Positions 44,040 through 53,430 of a stretch of 64,000 bases of DNA are shown here, one piece after another. The stretch lies in assembly GCA_963777165.1 (NCBI GenBank), contig CAVZPO010000021.1:148275-212274 (forward strand). Direction: 5' to 3'. Origin of the DNA: DYJB01 sp963777165 (GTDB taxonomy: Bacteria; Chloroflexota; Anaerolineae; Anaerolineales; E44-bin32). Made by a program: the position numbers and the translations under genes. Numbering within the stretch: position 1 is the stretch's first letter; each line of letters opens with the position of its first letter. Below the pieces are notes generated by a model. The model was not told where the DNA came from and made no database searches. It saw only the letters and a list, made by a program, of their open reading frames with translations.

Positions 44040-44631
44040 CTACAGATGCCCATCCAGCGCCAGGTTCAACTCGAGCACGTTGACCCGCGGCTCGCCCAGG
44101 ATCCAGAGCTGGCGGCCTTGTGTGGAGCGATCCACAAGTTGCCGGACTTGATCCTCGGAGAGACCGCGCTCGCGAGCGACCCGCGGCAGCTGATAGAGTG
44201 CCGCGGCAACGCTGATGTGCGGATCAAGCCCGCTTCCGGAAGCCGTGACGAGATCCACCGGGATCGGGGAGCTATTTCCGGGGTCGGCTGCCTCCAAGGC
44301 GTCGATCCGCGCCTGTGCGGCAGCGACCAGGGCCGGGTTGAGCGGACCATAGTTAGAGCCGGAGGAGGCGGTGAGGTTCTCCGCGTTGAAGGCGTTGTAC
44401 GGGAACGTGCCGGTCGCCGAGAGACGGCCCCAGAAGTACTTGGGATCTTCGAACGATTGTCCGATGAGCTCGGAGCCAACGGCCTGTCCATTGCTGAGAA
44501 TCAAGCTGCCGTTGGCCTGGTGAGGGAAGACCAAGCTGTGCCACCCCGGTCACGACCAGCGGGTAGATTCCGCCGGTCAGGACCGTCAGGACAAGCAGCA
44601 GAAGGAAACCGGTCTTCAGTTGACTGATCAT
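44040..44631 (-). CDS. kdpC: KdpC potassium-transporting ATPase subunit C (frameshifted)
   Basis: The first frame gives the single membrane anchor MISQLKTGFLLLLVLTVLTGG, quoted in part as TGFLLLLVLTVLTGGIYPL. The second gives the soluble KdpC domain: ANGSLILSNGQAVGSELIGQ, FWGRLSATG, GSGLDPHIS and VNVLELNLALD. They join at AQL/VFPHQANGS near 44533, where one base (T or G in CTTGGTC) appears extra. The merged length of about 196 residues is normal. KdpC stabilises the KdpFABC complex and its nucleotide site. Confidence 0.88.
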
Positions 44632-44638
44632 GGCATGC

Positions 44639-45397
44639 CTACTTTTCGGAGATAGCGGTCAACGTGGTCGCCCGAAGTTCGAGCTCGGTGGCATAGGCCC
44701 GCTCAAGGGACGTTGCCGCCAAGGCGGCCAGATCCCCCAGCAGACGGCTGTCCGGCGATGGAAGCCAGCCATGGCCTTGCCAGATGTGGATCTCTCCAAT
44801 CAAGCCGGGAGCGGCCTCGATGGGGACGACTCGATCCGGCGGCTTGTCAATCGTCACGCCGGCAGGCGCCCTGACCACCGCCGGGATGGAACCGGTTTCG
44901 GCCTGCAGCGTGACCTCGACCAGCGCGGCATAGAACGTCTGCTGGAGGCGCCGGGCCAGGGTGTGAAGGACGGACTGGCGCGTGCGCAGGCCGGCCAGGG
45001 CCAGGCTGAGTTCGTACATCAGCTTGGCGTCGCGCTCGCTGATGCGCGCCTTCGAGAGTGCATCTTGCATCCGTCCCACGACCAGGATGGCCACGCCCAG
45101 GAAGATCGTCAGGACCAGCCAGCCCTCCAGCTGACCAACGGCAAAGGTGAAGAAGGGAGGGATGAAGAAGAAGTTGAAGACCAACGTGGCCGTCACCGCG
45201 GCGCACATGCCCGGGAGCTGGCCCCAACGGCTCGAGCTCCACACGACGGCCGCCAGATACAGCAGGGCGATGACCGCTTCCCCGAGTGTCCGGCGGCCGA
45301 GCAAGAACATGGGGACGGTCAGGAAGAGCACCAGTACCGTGGCCATGGCACTCTGGTAGACAAGTTCGGCGGGCAGGTTGAGGCGAAGTCTCTTCAT
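44639..45397 (-). CDS. DUF4118-GAF-like sensor protein inside the kdp operon
   Basis: The 252 residues begin with four close membrane helices of the DUF4118 type (FNFFFIPPFFTFAV is the signature also found in KdpD). A coiled segment (SKARISERDAKLMYELSLALAGL, in part DAKLMYELSLALA) and a GAF-like domain follow. There is no KdpD N-terminal domain, USP domain, HisKA or ATPase. It therefore looks like the central sensing part of KdpD on its own, placed between kdpB and kdpC. AAGGAA lies 6 nt before the ATG at 45397. It may modulate KdpD or the transporter. Confidence 0.8.
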   Translation of the reverse strand: MKRLRLNLPAELVYQSAMATVLVLFLTVPMFLLGRRTLGEAVIALLYLAAVVWSSSRWGQLPGMCAAVTATLVFNFFFIPPFFTFAVGQLEGWLVLTIFLGVAILVVGRMQDALSKARISERDAKLMYELSLALAGLRTRQSVLHTLARRLQQTFYAALVEVTLQAETGSIPAVVRAPAGVTIDKPPDRVVPIEAAPGLIGEIHIWQGHGWLPSPDSRLLGDLAALAATSLERAYATELELRATTLTAISEK

Positions 45398-45437
45398 CAC
45401 AGGTTCCTTTCGGATCAATGGGTATCTTGCCCTTGGA

Positions 45438-47555
45438 TCAGGTCAACCGCAGCGCGACGAGCAGGAGGTCGATGAGCTTGATCCCGATGAACGGTGCGAT
45501 GACACCGCCGACTCCGTAGATCAGCAAGTTGTCGCGCAGGATCCGCGCCGCCCCCAGCGGCCGATAGGGCACACCGCGCAGGGCCAGGGGAACCAGGGCG
45601 ATGATGATCAGAGCGTTGAAGATCACTGCCGAGAGGATGGCGCTTTGCGGGGTCGCCAGCCGCATGAAGTTCAGCGCCGTCAGCACCGGATAGGTGGAGG
45701 CGAAGGCGGCCGGGATGATGGCGAAGTACTTCGCCACGTCGTTGGCAATGCTGAACGTCGTCAGGGCGCCGCGGGTCATCAGCAGCTGCTTGCCGATCTC
45801 CACGATCTCGATCAGCTTGGTGGGGTTGCTGTCCAGATCTACCATGTTGGCCGCTTCGCGCGCCGGCTGGGTGCCGGTGTTCATGGCCACGGCGACATCG
45901 GCCTGCGCCAGGGCCGGTGCGTCATTCGTGCCGTCGCCGGTCATGGCGACCAGGCGACCGCCGGCCTGATGCTCGCGGATCAGCTTGAGCTTGGCCTCCG
46001 GCGTGGCCTGCGCCAGGAAATCGTCCACCCCGGCTTCGGCGGCGATGGCGGCGGCGGTCAGCGGGTTGTCACCCGTGATCATCACGGTCTTAATGCCCAT
46101 CTTGCGCAAGTGCGCGAACCGCTCTTTGATTCCGCCCTTGACGATATCCTTCAAGTGGATCACGCCCAGCGCCTGTCCGTTGCGCGCCACCACCAAAGGT
46201 GTGCCCCCGCTGCGGGCGATCGTATCTACCGCGACCTGCAATTCCGGCGGGGTGTGGTTCCCCTGGCTGCGGATCAGCGTCTGCATCGTATCCGGGGCGC
46301 CCTTGCGGATCGTGGTCCCATCCGGCAGGTCCACGCCGCTCATCCGCGTTTGTGCGGTAAACGGGACGAAGTGCATCTCGGCCGAGCGTGCCTCGGCGGC
46401 AGCCCCCAGGGGTCCGGTGCCCACGGAGCGGGCGCGCAAGCCGTACTTCTCCTTCGCCAGGACCACGATGCTTCGTCCCTCCGGTGTCTCGTCGGCCAGG
46501 GAAGCCAGCTGGGCAGCTTCGGCCAGCGTCTCCGGCGGGGTCATCCCCACCGGAACGAACTCCACCGCCTGCCGGTTGCCGAGCGTGATCGTGCCGGTCT
46601 TGTCCAGCAGCAGCACGTCGACGTCCCCGGCCGCCTCCACCGCGCGGCCGGACATGGCGATGACGTTGCGCTGGATCATGCGGTCCATCCCGGCAATGCC
46701 GATGGCCGAGAGCAGGCCGCCGATGGTCGTGGGGATCAGGCACACCAGCAGAGCGACCAGCACGGTAATGGTGATCGGGATCCCCATGCCAGCGGCCCGC
46801 ACGCTGAACAGCGAGTAGGGCAGCAGCGTGGAGCACACGACAAGGAAGATGACCGTGAAGCCGGCCAGCAGGATGTTCAGGGCGATCTCGTTCGGCGTCT
46901 TCTGCCGCTTGGCGCCCTCCACCAGGCTGATCATGCGGTCCAGGAACCCCTCCCCGGGGTCGGCCGTGACGCGGATGATGAGCCAGTCCGAGAGCACGCG
47001 CGTGCCGCCCGTGACGGCGCTGCGATCGCCGCCCGCTTCACGGATCACAGGGGCGCTCTCTCCGGTGACGGCGCTTTCGTCGACGGAGGCAATGCCCTCG
47101 ACGATCTCACCGTCGGCCGGGATGATGTCGTTGACCTCGACCAGGAACGCATCGTCCTTGCGCAGCCCGATGGAGGAAACCAGCTCCACCTCGGCGTCGC
47201 GGCGCGGGGCGCGCAGCTTCTTGGCCCTGGTCTCCTTGCGCGTCTTGCGCAGCGCCTCGGCCTGGGCTTTGCCGCGCCCCTCGGCCACCGCCTCGGCGAA
47301 GTTGGCGAACAGGACGGTGAACCACAGCCACAGCGCCACCGCCCCGATGAACCCGACCGGTGCCTCGCCGCGTCCGGCAAGGGCCTGGATCCAGAGAGCG
47401 GTCGTGAGCACGCTGCCGACCTCGACGACGAACATCACCGGGTTGCGGACTTCCAGGCGCGGGTCGAGCTTGCGGAAGGAGTCCCAGATGGCACGCTGGT
47501 AGAGCTGTCGGCGGTAAGATGGTTGTTTCTTGAGTTGCATCGTATGTGTTGTCAT
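45438..47555 (-). CDS. kdpB: KdpB potassium-transporting P-type ATPase subunit
   Basis: This 705-residue catalytic ATPase of the KdpFABC high-affinity potassium pump carries the actuator TGES motif (VTGESAPV), the phosphorylated Asp in LLLDKTGTITLG, the hinge MTGDGTNDAPAL, and seven membrane helices. The membrane segment LVCLIPTTIGGLLSAIG is typical. The start lies 4 nt after the kdpA stop; an internal ATG five codons later is possible. No frame problem is seen. Confidence 0.97.
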   Translation of the reverse strand: MTTHTMQLKKQPSYRRQLYQRAIWDSFRKLDPRLEVRNPVMFVVEVGSVLTTALWIQALAGRGEAPVGFIGAVALWLWFTVLFANFAEAVAEGRGKAQAEALRKTRKETRAKKLRAPRRDAEVELVSSIGLRKDDAFLVEVNDIIPADGEIVEGIASVDESAVTGESAPVIREAGGDRSAVTGGTRVLSDWLIIRVTADPGEGFLDRMISLVEGAKRQKTPNEIALNILLAGFTVIFLVVCSTLLPYSLFSVRAAGMGIPITITVLVALLVCLIPTTIGGLLSAIGIAGMDRMIQRNVIAMSGRAVEAAGDVDVLLLDKTGTITLGNRQAVEFVPVGMTPPETLAEAAQLASLADETPEGRSIVVLAKEKYGLRARSVGTGPLGAAAEARSAEMHFVPFTAQTRMSGVDLPDGTTIRKGAPDTMQTLIRSQGNHTPPELQVAVDTIARSGGTPLVVARNGQALGVIHLKDIVKGGIKERFAHLRKMGIKTVMITGDNPLTAAAIAAEAGVDDFLAQATPEAKLKLIREHQAGGRLVAMTGDGTNDAPALAQADVAVAMNTGTQPAREAANMVDLDSNPTKLIEIVEIGKQLLMTRGALTTFSIANDVAKYFAIIPAAFASTYPVLTALNFMRLATPQSAILSAVIFNALIIIALVPLALRGVPYRPLGAARILRDNLLIYGVGGVIAPFIGIKLIDLLLVALRLT

Positions 47556-47559
47556 GGCC

Positions 47560-49303
47560 CTAATGCCCCAACATCAGATGTTCCACGAAGGGTCCGAGCG
47601 ACAGCGCCGGGATGAAGCTCAGCGCGCCGACAATGATGATGACGCCGATCAGCCAGGCAATGAACAGCGGCGTGTGCGTGGAAAGCGTTCCGGCCCCTGC
47701 CGGCACCTTCTTCTTGCGCACCAGCGATCCGGCGATCGCCAGGGCCGGGATGGCCAGCCAGTATCGAGCAAGGAACATGGCGACCCCCAAGGAGGTGTTG
47801 TAGAAAGGCGTGTTCACGCCGATCCCGGCAAAGGCACTTCCATTGTTGTTGGATGCCGACGAGAAGGCATAGAGGACCTCGCTGAACCCGTGCGCTCCGG
47901 GATTGAAGATCGTCTCCTGCCCGGCAGGGACGGCTACCGCCGCTGCCGTTCCGATCACCACGAGAACGATCGGGATCAGGATCATCAGCGACGCCATCTT
48001 CATCTCAAAGGCCTCGATCTTCTTTCCCAGGTACTCCGGCGTGCGGCCGACCATCAGCCCGGCGACAAACACTGCCACGATGACGAAGGCCAGCATGCCG
48101 TACAGCCCGGACCCCACCCCTCCGTAGATGATCTCGCCCAACTGCATCATGAACAGCGGAACGAACCCACCCAGCGGCATGAACGAGTCGTGCATCGAGT
48201 TGACCGACCCGTTGGAGGCGGCGGTCGTGGCCGTGGCCCACAGGGCCGAGTTGGCGATGCCGAAGCGCGCCTCCTTGCCTTCCATGTTGCCGCCAGGCTG
48301 CAGGGTACTTGCCTGCTGATCGACGCCCAGCGCGGCGAAGGCCGGGTTGCCGCTCTGCTCGGCCCACACGGCGATCCCCAGCATCACCACAAAGATGGCC
48401 GTCATCGCCGCCAGCAGTGCCCAGCCCTGGCGCGTGTCACCGACCATCTTGCCGAAGGTGTAGACCAGCGCCGCCGGGATCAGCAGGATCGACAGCATCT
48501 CCAGGAAGTTGGAGAACGGTGTCGGGTTCTCGAACGGGTGGGAGGAGTTCACATTGAAGAAGCCCCCACCATTGGTCCCCAGCTGCTTGATGGCGACTTG
48601 CGATGCCGCGGGGCCGACGGCCAGCACCTGCTGCGCCACGGCCCCGCCGTTCGAATCGGTTGTCGGCTGCAGCAGGTTCACGGTCTCATAGGTGCCGAAG
48701 GTCTGCACCACGCCTTGCGAAACCAGCAGGACCGCCAGGACGAACGCAAGCGGGAGCAGGATGTAGAGCGTGGTCCGCACCATGTCCACCCAGAAGTTGC
48801 CGATGGTCTTCGAGGAGTGCCGGGCGATGCCGCGGATCAACGCCACCATCGCCGCCATCCCGGTGGCGGCGGAGACGAAGTTCTGTACCGTCAGGGCAAA
48901 CATCTGGGTCAGGTAGCTCATCGTCACTTCGCCGCCGTAGCCCTTGCCAGTTGGTGTTGGTGGCGAAGCTGACGGCCGTGTTCCAGGACGAGTCGGGCGT
49001 GACGGCCCCGAGGGCCTGCGGATTGAGCGGCAGGAATGCCTGCAGCCGCTGCAGGGCATACACCGCCAGCAGCCCCAGGACGTTGAAGACCATGAAGGCG
49101 ATGGCGTAGGTTCTCCACCCCATCTCTTCATTGGAGCGCACGCCCGTAATCCGATACACCAACCGTTCCACCGGGCCAACGACTGCATCAAGGAACGTCC
49201 GCTCCCCCTGGTAGACACGGGCCATGAAAGTCCCCAGCGGCTTGGCCAGAAGCAGGAGCACGACAATGTAGAGAACGAGTTGAAACCAGCTTGCCGCGTT
49301 CAT
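47560..49303 (-). CDS. kdpA: KdpA potassium-translocating subunit (frameshifted)
   Basis: This is the channel-like subunit of KdpFABC with about ten helices. The first 125 residues (NAASWFQLVLYIVVLLLLAKPLG, in part FQLVLYIVVLLLLAKPLG, to NTAVSFATNTNWQ) and the remainder (GYGGEVTMSYLTQM onward) are in two frames. Removing one G from the GGG run at 48941-48943 rejoins them. The selectivity-filter segment GTNGGGFFNVNSSHPFENP (in part TNGGGFFN) is intact. The start overlaps the kdpF stop. Confidence 0.93.
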
Positions 49304-49392
49304 CCGAACCACTCCGGCTTGAGCATGGCGAAGACCAGGTAGACGAGCAGCGCCAACGAGATCAGTCCGGCTGCAAGGTAGAGGACGCTCAT
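49300..49392 (-). CDS. kdpF: KdpF small membrane subunit
   Basis: The 30 residues form one hydrophobic helix (YLAAGLISLALLVYLVFAML) followed by KPEWFG, the standard KdpF ending. KdpF stabilises the Kdp complex in the membrane. The start overlaps the stop of the 31-aa ORF upstream and the stop overlaps kdpA, both in ATGA form. Confidence 0.92.
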   Translation of the reverse strand: MSVLYLAAGLISLALLVYLVFAMLKPEWFG

Positions 49393-49484
49393 GGGTTTGT
49401 CTCCATCAGCCGGTCGCAGACGACGATCAACCCCCACGAGAGGGCGAACAGGACCAATGTGAAGCCAATGTACGCAAGATCCAT
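49389..49484 (-). CDS. 31-residue membrane microprotein upstream of kdpF
   Basis: A very short frame reads MDLAYIGFTLVLFALSWGLI, then VVCDRLMETNP: a single hydrophobic helix with a polar tail. GGAG is properly placed upstream and an extra in-frame ATG at 49487 precedes it. The stop overlaps the kdpF start. Similar unnamed ORFs are found before kdpF in other bacteria. It may be a further small subunit or regulator of the pump. Confidence 0.75.
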   Translation of the reverse strand: MDLAYIGFTLVLFALSWGLIVVCDRLMETNP

Positions 49485-49487
49485 CAT

Positions 49488-49997
49488 GGGCCGGCTCCTT
49501 CACGATCGCATCATTGGGCGACAAAGCCCAGTCTATCGAGGGCGATGGCAAAGTAGGGACAAAGACTCCTCATTTCGGGTCAAGGACTTGTCAAGATACC
49601 GTGGACGTGAGTTCTTCCCGGGGTGAGAGGGAGGCAGTGGAGCAGCGAGCAGGCCTGGCGGGACTCCTCCCTATGGTCAAGTTCATGTTCACAACACACC
49701 TGGCATAAGGAACTCATGCTGCAAGCTGCACAATTCGGAGCCAAGGGATCAAGTTGTACCGTCCCTGCGACGCGCCGTGGATGAGAAGGGCTCCATTGCC
49801 TGAGCCTGTGACGGCACCGCGCAGGCCCGTCAGCGAGCCCGCTCCACGATCCGCCTTCGCCTGGATACGCCGTCGGCCGTCCTACAGGAGGCTATAGGAC
49901 ATACTTTGGGGTTTGGATGTGCTTCGCGACGGCGATGAGGCAGCCTACCGCGCATCGGGCTTGAGTTCGAACTGCTCCACTTCCAAGAGGAGACAAT
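49488..49997. other. non-coding region upstream of kdp
   Basis: About 510 nt that should contain the kdp promoter and the KdpE operator on the minus strand. No convincing -35/-10 pair with normal spacing was found, and no gene was recognised. Confidence 0.4.
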
Positions 49998-50105
49998 CGA
50001 TTCTACTTCGTCCATGACGGGCAGCTCTATGAACTCACCCTCCTTCACACTGGCAAGGAGGACCGGGGCGTGCACAATCGCTTCCTGGACAGCTTTGCTT
50101 TTCAG
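49998..50105 (+). pseudogene. possible C-terminal gene remnant
   Basis: About 36 codons read RFYFVHDGQLYELTLLHTGK, then EDRGVHNRFLDSFAFQ. The alternating aromatic/hydrophobic pattern resembles the last strands and helix of secreted beta-rich proteins of PsbP/DUF-type. A stop lies shortly upstream in frame and no start codon or ribosome site is present. It may be the tail of a decayed gene, or chance. Confidence 0.3.
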
Positions 50106-50175
50106 AAGCAGCGGCGCGTTCGCGCCATCCGTTGCCCTAAGCCACGCTGCCCGCCCTTCGCACGCCGGCAGCGCC

Positions 50176-50595
50176 TTATCCGGGTCGACGCCAGGCGAGG
50201 ACAAACGCGAGGAGGAGCAGCGCAAGCCCCGCGCCGTCAAAGACGATGAAGCGCAGCGCCGTAGACGAAAGCGCGGCATGCCCGGCCGAAAGCGAGGCGA
50301 GGATCCAGCTCTCACCAACCAGGCCGATCATCTGCTGGGCCAGGATCACTCCGAACAGCCCTGCGTGACGAGCAGGATGTGCAACGACCGGCACGTAGGC
50401 CGCACACCACATCAGGAACAGGATGCCGATCGCACGCACCATCGCCGCCCCGGCTGCACCGGTCAGTTCGAAGGCAGCCGCGTATCGATCCGGGTGGAGC
50501 ACATAGGGGATTGCGGCGCTCAGGTTCGAGATCAGGACAAGCCCGACTGCAACGCGCGCCGCCCACACGCGCCCGGGTTCGGGCTGCGAGTTCAT
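50176..50595 (-). CDS. four-helix membrane protein, unknown family
   Basis: The 139 residues have four predicted membrane helices (about 12-32, 48-66, 74-95 and 108-132) and no recognised domain. The loop HPDRYAAAFELTG and the segment VRAIGILFLMWCAAYVPV suggest a DoxX/DUF4345-like fold, but this is weak. It lies at the end of a minus-strand run that begins with the octaheme cytochrome. Confidence 0.6.
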   Translation of the reverse strand: MNSQPEPGRVWAARVAVGLVLISNLSAAIPYVLHPDRYAAAFELTGAAGAAMVRAIGILFLMWCAAYVPVVAHPARHAGLFGVILAQQMIGLVGESWILASLSAGHAALSSTALRFIVFDGAGLALLLLAFVLAWRRPG

Positions 50596-50680
50596 GCTTG
50601 CCCCCCGGCGCCGTCACCTGCGGCTTCCCGTTCCCGGGTGACGCTTGGGATGGCGCGGACCTCCGGGCTCGAGGCAACCT

Positions 50681-51187
50681 TCATCCGCGATCCTTCCATG
50701 CCGGGCGCGGCAGCCAGCGCGGGACGCGTTTCAAGTAGTCGTCGTACGCACCGCCCAGCCGTCGACGCGTCGCCGGCTCTTCCACCCGCACCAGGAACAC
50801 GTGCATGGCGGGCAGGAAGGCCAGGGCGATTGCCAGCAGCGTCGCCGAGCCCCGCCACATCGAGAGCCCGAGCAGCAGCGCGAACGCCCCGAGGTAGATC
50901 GGATTGCGCACGTGACGGTAGGGTCCCTGGGCCACGAGAGTCGTCGGAGGGTCCCCGAAGCCGCCGGTCGAGCGTGCGATGAGCAAGAGCGTCGCTTCCG
51001 CCCAGCCGATGAGCGCCAAACCGAAAGTCATGGCAGCCAACCCCGGCAGCCTCAGCCCGCCAGGCAAGCCGAGGCCGAGCCGCGCATCGATCTTCCAGGC
51101 GAACAGGACGACGGCAACCACCATGGTTGAGGCCGTCGCCAGGATCATCCCACGGGCCGGGTGCGATCGCGGAGGGGTCTGAGCCAT
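50681..51187 (-). CDS. isoprenylcysteine carboxyl methyltransferase-like membrane protein
   Basis: This 168-residue membrane methyltransferase of the ICMT/PEMT-like group is recognised from the C-terminal block GPYRHVRNPIYLGAFALLLG, EEPATRRRLGGAYDDYLKRVPRWLP (in part YDDYLKRVPRW). Bacterial members methylate diverse lipophilic substrates with SAM; the substrate here is unknown. Four to five helices. A second ATG at codon 14 is possible. Confidence 0.82.
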   Translation of the reverse strand: MAQTPPRSHPARGMILATASTMVVAVVLFAWKIDARLGLGLPGGLRLPGLAAMTFGLALIGWAEATLLLIARSTGGFGDPPTTLVAQGPYRHVRNPIYLGAFALLLGLSMWRGSATLLAIALAFLPAMHVFLVRVEEPATRRRLGGAYDDYLKRVPRWLPRPAWKDRG

Positions 51188-51205
51188 GTTCGGCGGTGTC
51201 GAACG

Positions 51206-51226
51206 CGCGGCCGAGGGCCGGCCGCG
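51206..51226. repeat. intergenic hairpin beside a stop codon
   Basis: CGCGGCCG and CGGCCGCG form a perfect 8-bp stem with a 5-nt loop directly after the stop of the 304-residue membrane gene on the minus strand. No T-run follows. Confidence 0.5.
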
Positions 51227-52138
51227 TTACTTCGCCGCCTCCTCCGGCCCGAGCAGGACGAACAGCCCGAGCGAACCCATGTTGGCAAATAGCAGCGGCG
51301 CCAGGAACGGCGCGCCGCGGATGAAACGCTCGCCGACGAAGACCCCCGCGGCGGTCAGGTCGTCGATCACGTGCAGCACCGCGCCGACGACGCCTACGGC
51401 GATCATCAACACCATTGCCCCGGCGAAGATCGCCAGATCCGCCCGTCGGCGCCGCTCGGTCATCCCCATTCCGGCAGCGACGACCGTCCCGAACACCCCG
51501 GCGGCGGTTGGCAGCCACAGCCACGGGTTGACGAACCCGGTCCGCGCGTGATCGAGCACGCTGCTGATGACCGTCGCCAGGCTGCCCATGCCGACCATGA
51601 AGAAGTACGCCTGCGATTTGCTGTAGGGCAGCGCCAGCCTCCGGCGGCCGGTCAGGCTCAGTACGCCGCTATCGGGTGGATCTTCCACCCACGCGGCGCT
51701 GATGCCAAGCAGCCCGGTTAGCGAAAACGTCAAAGGACCGAGGATCGGGGGCGCCCACACCAGCAGATCGACCGAGACCTGCTCACCCGGCACCGCCTGG
51801 GGCAGCAAGGCGCGGCGCAGGTGGAAGTAGGCGCCCATCAGACCAACGACGATGCTGGCCCCCAGGACGACGGTGGCAATCGACGATGCCAGCGGCCGCC
51901 GGCGCAAGGCGATCAGCCCGGCGATCAGCAGCAGGCCCCCGGCGACCGGGCCGAAGATGATCGGGATCCATTCGTAAGAGCGAATCGTCCCGCTGATGTT
52001 GTGCGCCAGGTAGGTATCGATTCCGAGGAACACTTCATTGACCGCTGCCATCAGCAGCATCATCTGGTCGCGCGTCAGCGGCAACCACCGACGCCTCAGC
52101 CCATCGAGTGGCAGGGAGAGCTCCGCCAGCAGCGTCAT
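51227..52138 (-). CDS. multi-pass membrane partner of the octaheme cytochrome
   Basis: This 303-residue protein has seven to eight membrane helices and no motif matched to a named family. Its start overlaps the stop of the octaheme cytochrome c (ATGA), so the two are made together. Several histidines and arginines lie near helix ends (YLAHNISGTIRSYEW, YFHLRRALLP, VLHVIDDL), which could bind quinone or haem, but no clear bis-His haem pattern is visible. A quinone-reactive anchor for the cytochrome is an inference. Confidence 0.65.
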   Translation of the reverse strand: MTLLAELSLPLDGLRRRWLPLTRDQMMLLMAAVNEVFLGIDTYLAHNISGTIRSYEWIPIIFGPVAGGLLLIAGLIALRRRPLASSIATVVLGASIVVGLMGAYFHLRRALLPQAVPGEQVSVDLLVWAPPILGPLTFSLTGLLGISAAWVEDPPDSGVLSLTGRRRLALPYSKSQAYFFMVGMGSLATVISSVLDHARTGFVNPWLWLPTAAGVFGTVVAAGMGMTERRRRADLAIFAGAMVLMIAVGVVGAVLHVIDDLTAAGVFVGERFIRGAPFLAPLLFANMGSLGLFVLLGPEEAAK

Positions 52139-53430
52139 GGCGCCGAGCCCGCCGCGGCCGCCTCCAACTTGGCCGCCGCCATCTCCTTGAGATCGGACAG
52201 GTCTTGGAGCAGCTCGTAGATGCCGTGCCACTGGGTGTAGTCCGGTCCCTGCATCCACACGCCGAACTTGGCCGTCCGGCCCCAGTAGTGCCAGACGTCG
52301 AAGTACTTGAAGTCGATCGGCTCGTCGAACGGCTCGACCGTCAGCAGCCCCTGCTGCTTGAGCGGCTCCATGACGGCGTCGCTCTCACGCACGCGCTCGT
52401 TCACTGCCTCGGTGGCGGCATCCGCCGCAGCGTAGAAGTCCGCCAGGAAGGTCTCGTTGTGGCACTCGCGGCATACGGCCTGCATGCGCGTCAGGTTGTC
52501 CTGCCAGGAGGGCCGGCGTTGGCTGAGCGGCGAAAACAGGTACCACGTCAGTCGGTCACCCACATCGTGCGTCGTCCCCGCGGCGCCGAATCCGCTCAGA
52601 TGGCACGTGGCGCACGTCGGCGCCGGGAAGTCCTGGACGGTCAGCGTGCCGGGTTCGGCCTCCCAGTTCCAGCGGTCGCCGCCGGTGGCATAGGCGATGC
52701 CGTGCGGCGACTCCTGGTAGATCTCCCACTGGGGGTGATCCGGGCCGATGTGGCAGGCGTTGCACGTCTCCGGCTTGCGCGCCTGTTCCAGGCTGAACTC
52801 GTGGCGCAGGTGGCACTTCTGGCACTCGCCGACCGAGCCGTCCGCCGCCGGGCGACCGATGTCGTGACAGGTCTCGCAGGCGAAACGGGTGAGATCCTGT
52901 CCCTCGATGGCATACAGCGCGTGGCGGCTCTTGTCGGGCGCGAACGAACCCTCCGGGACCGCCTGGTAAGCCGCACGCTGTGTTTCGGTCAGCGGTTCGA
53001 TACCGACCACCGCCACATACGCGGGTAGGGAGTGGCGGCTGGCGTTGTACTGCGCCACCTCCGGCCCATGGCAGCGTTGACACATGGCCGTGCTGGGTGA
53101 GCCGAGGATGATGGACCCTTCGTGTTCGACGGCGCCGGCGTAGCCGCTGCTCACCTCGTGGCAGTCACGACACGTCACCTTGGCGGCGGCCATCGTGCTG
53201 CCGCCGTACTGTTCCACGATGCCCGGTGTTGCCTGGCGATGGCAAGCGACGCATTCGTCCGCGCTCCCGGCAAGCGCATTGGGGCGCCCCTCAACCGCAG
53301 CGGCCGAGGTGGTGGCGCCTACCACTGCCTGGGCGATCAGAATCACACCCAGGGTGATGATCACCGCTACCAGCCCGACAATCAGCAAACGCGCAGAGCG
53401 CAGACGGCCTCCGGTATCCGACTGTGCCAT
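52135..53430 (-). CDS. octaheme cytochrome c, hydroxylamine oxidoreductase-like
   Basis: The 431 residues hold eight CxxCH haem sites, starting at Cys60, Cys87, Cys117, Cys185, Cys203, Cys223, Cys273 and Cys320. One N-terminal membrane helix (about 13-38) anchors it outside the membrane. The order and surroundings (CVACHRQATPGIVEQYGGS, the C-terminal HYWGRTAKFGVWMQGPDYTQ and WHGIYEL) match the HAO family. This family oxidises hydroxylamine or hydrazine, or reduces nitrite or hydroxylamine. Whether Tyr405 equals the cross-linking tyrosine of true oxidases needs an alignment. GGAGG stands before the ATG at 53430. The protein is shorter than the Nitrosomonas enzyme. Confidence 0.88.
   Translation of the reverse strand: MAQSDTGGRLRSARLLIVGLVAVIITLGVILIAQAVVGATTSAAAVEGRPNALAGSADECVACHRQATPGIVEQYGGSTMAAAKVTCRDCHEVSSGYAGAVEHEGSIILGSPSTAMCQRCHGPEVAQYNASRHSLPAYVAVVGIEPLTETQRAAYQAVPEGSFAPDKSRHALYAIEGQDLTRFACETCHDIGRPAADGSVGECQKCHLRHEFSLEQARKPETCNACHIGPDHPQWEIYQESPHGIAYATGGDRWNWEAEPGTLTVQDFPAPTCATCHLSGFGAAGTTHDVGDRLTWYLFSPLSQRRPSWQDNLTRMQAVCRECHNETFLADFYAAADAATEAVNERVRESDAVMEPLKQQGLLTVEPFDEPIDFKYFDVWHYWGRTAKFGVWMQGPDYTQWHGIYELLQDLSDLKEMAAAKLEAAAAGSAP

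Noticed and set aside
45378..47615. 745-codon plus-strand open frame
   Set aside because: It is exactly antisense to kdpB, which has every P-type ATPase motif; the plus-strand translation is low-complexity.
48930..48950. Programmed frameshifting in kdpA
   Set aside because: The site is a plain GGG without a slippery heptamer or downstream structure, and ten other genes in the window show the same kind of break.
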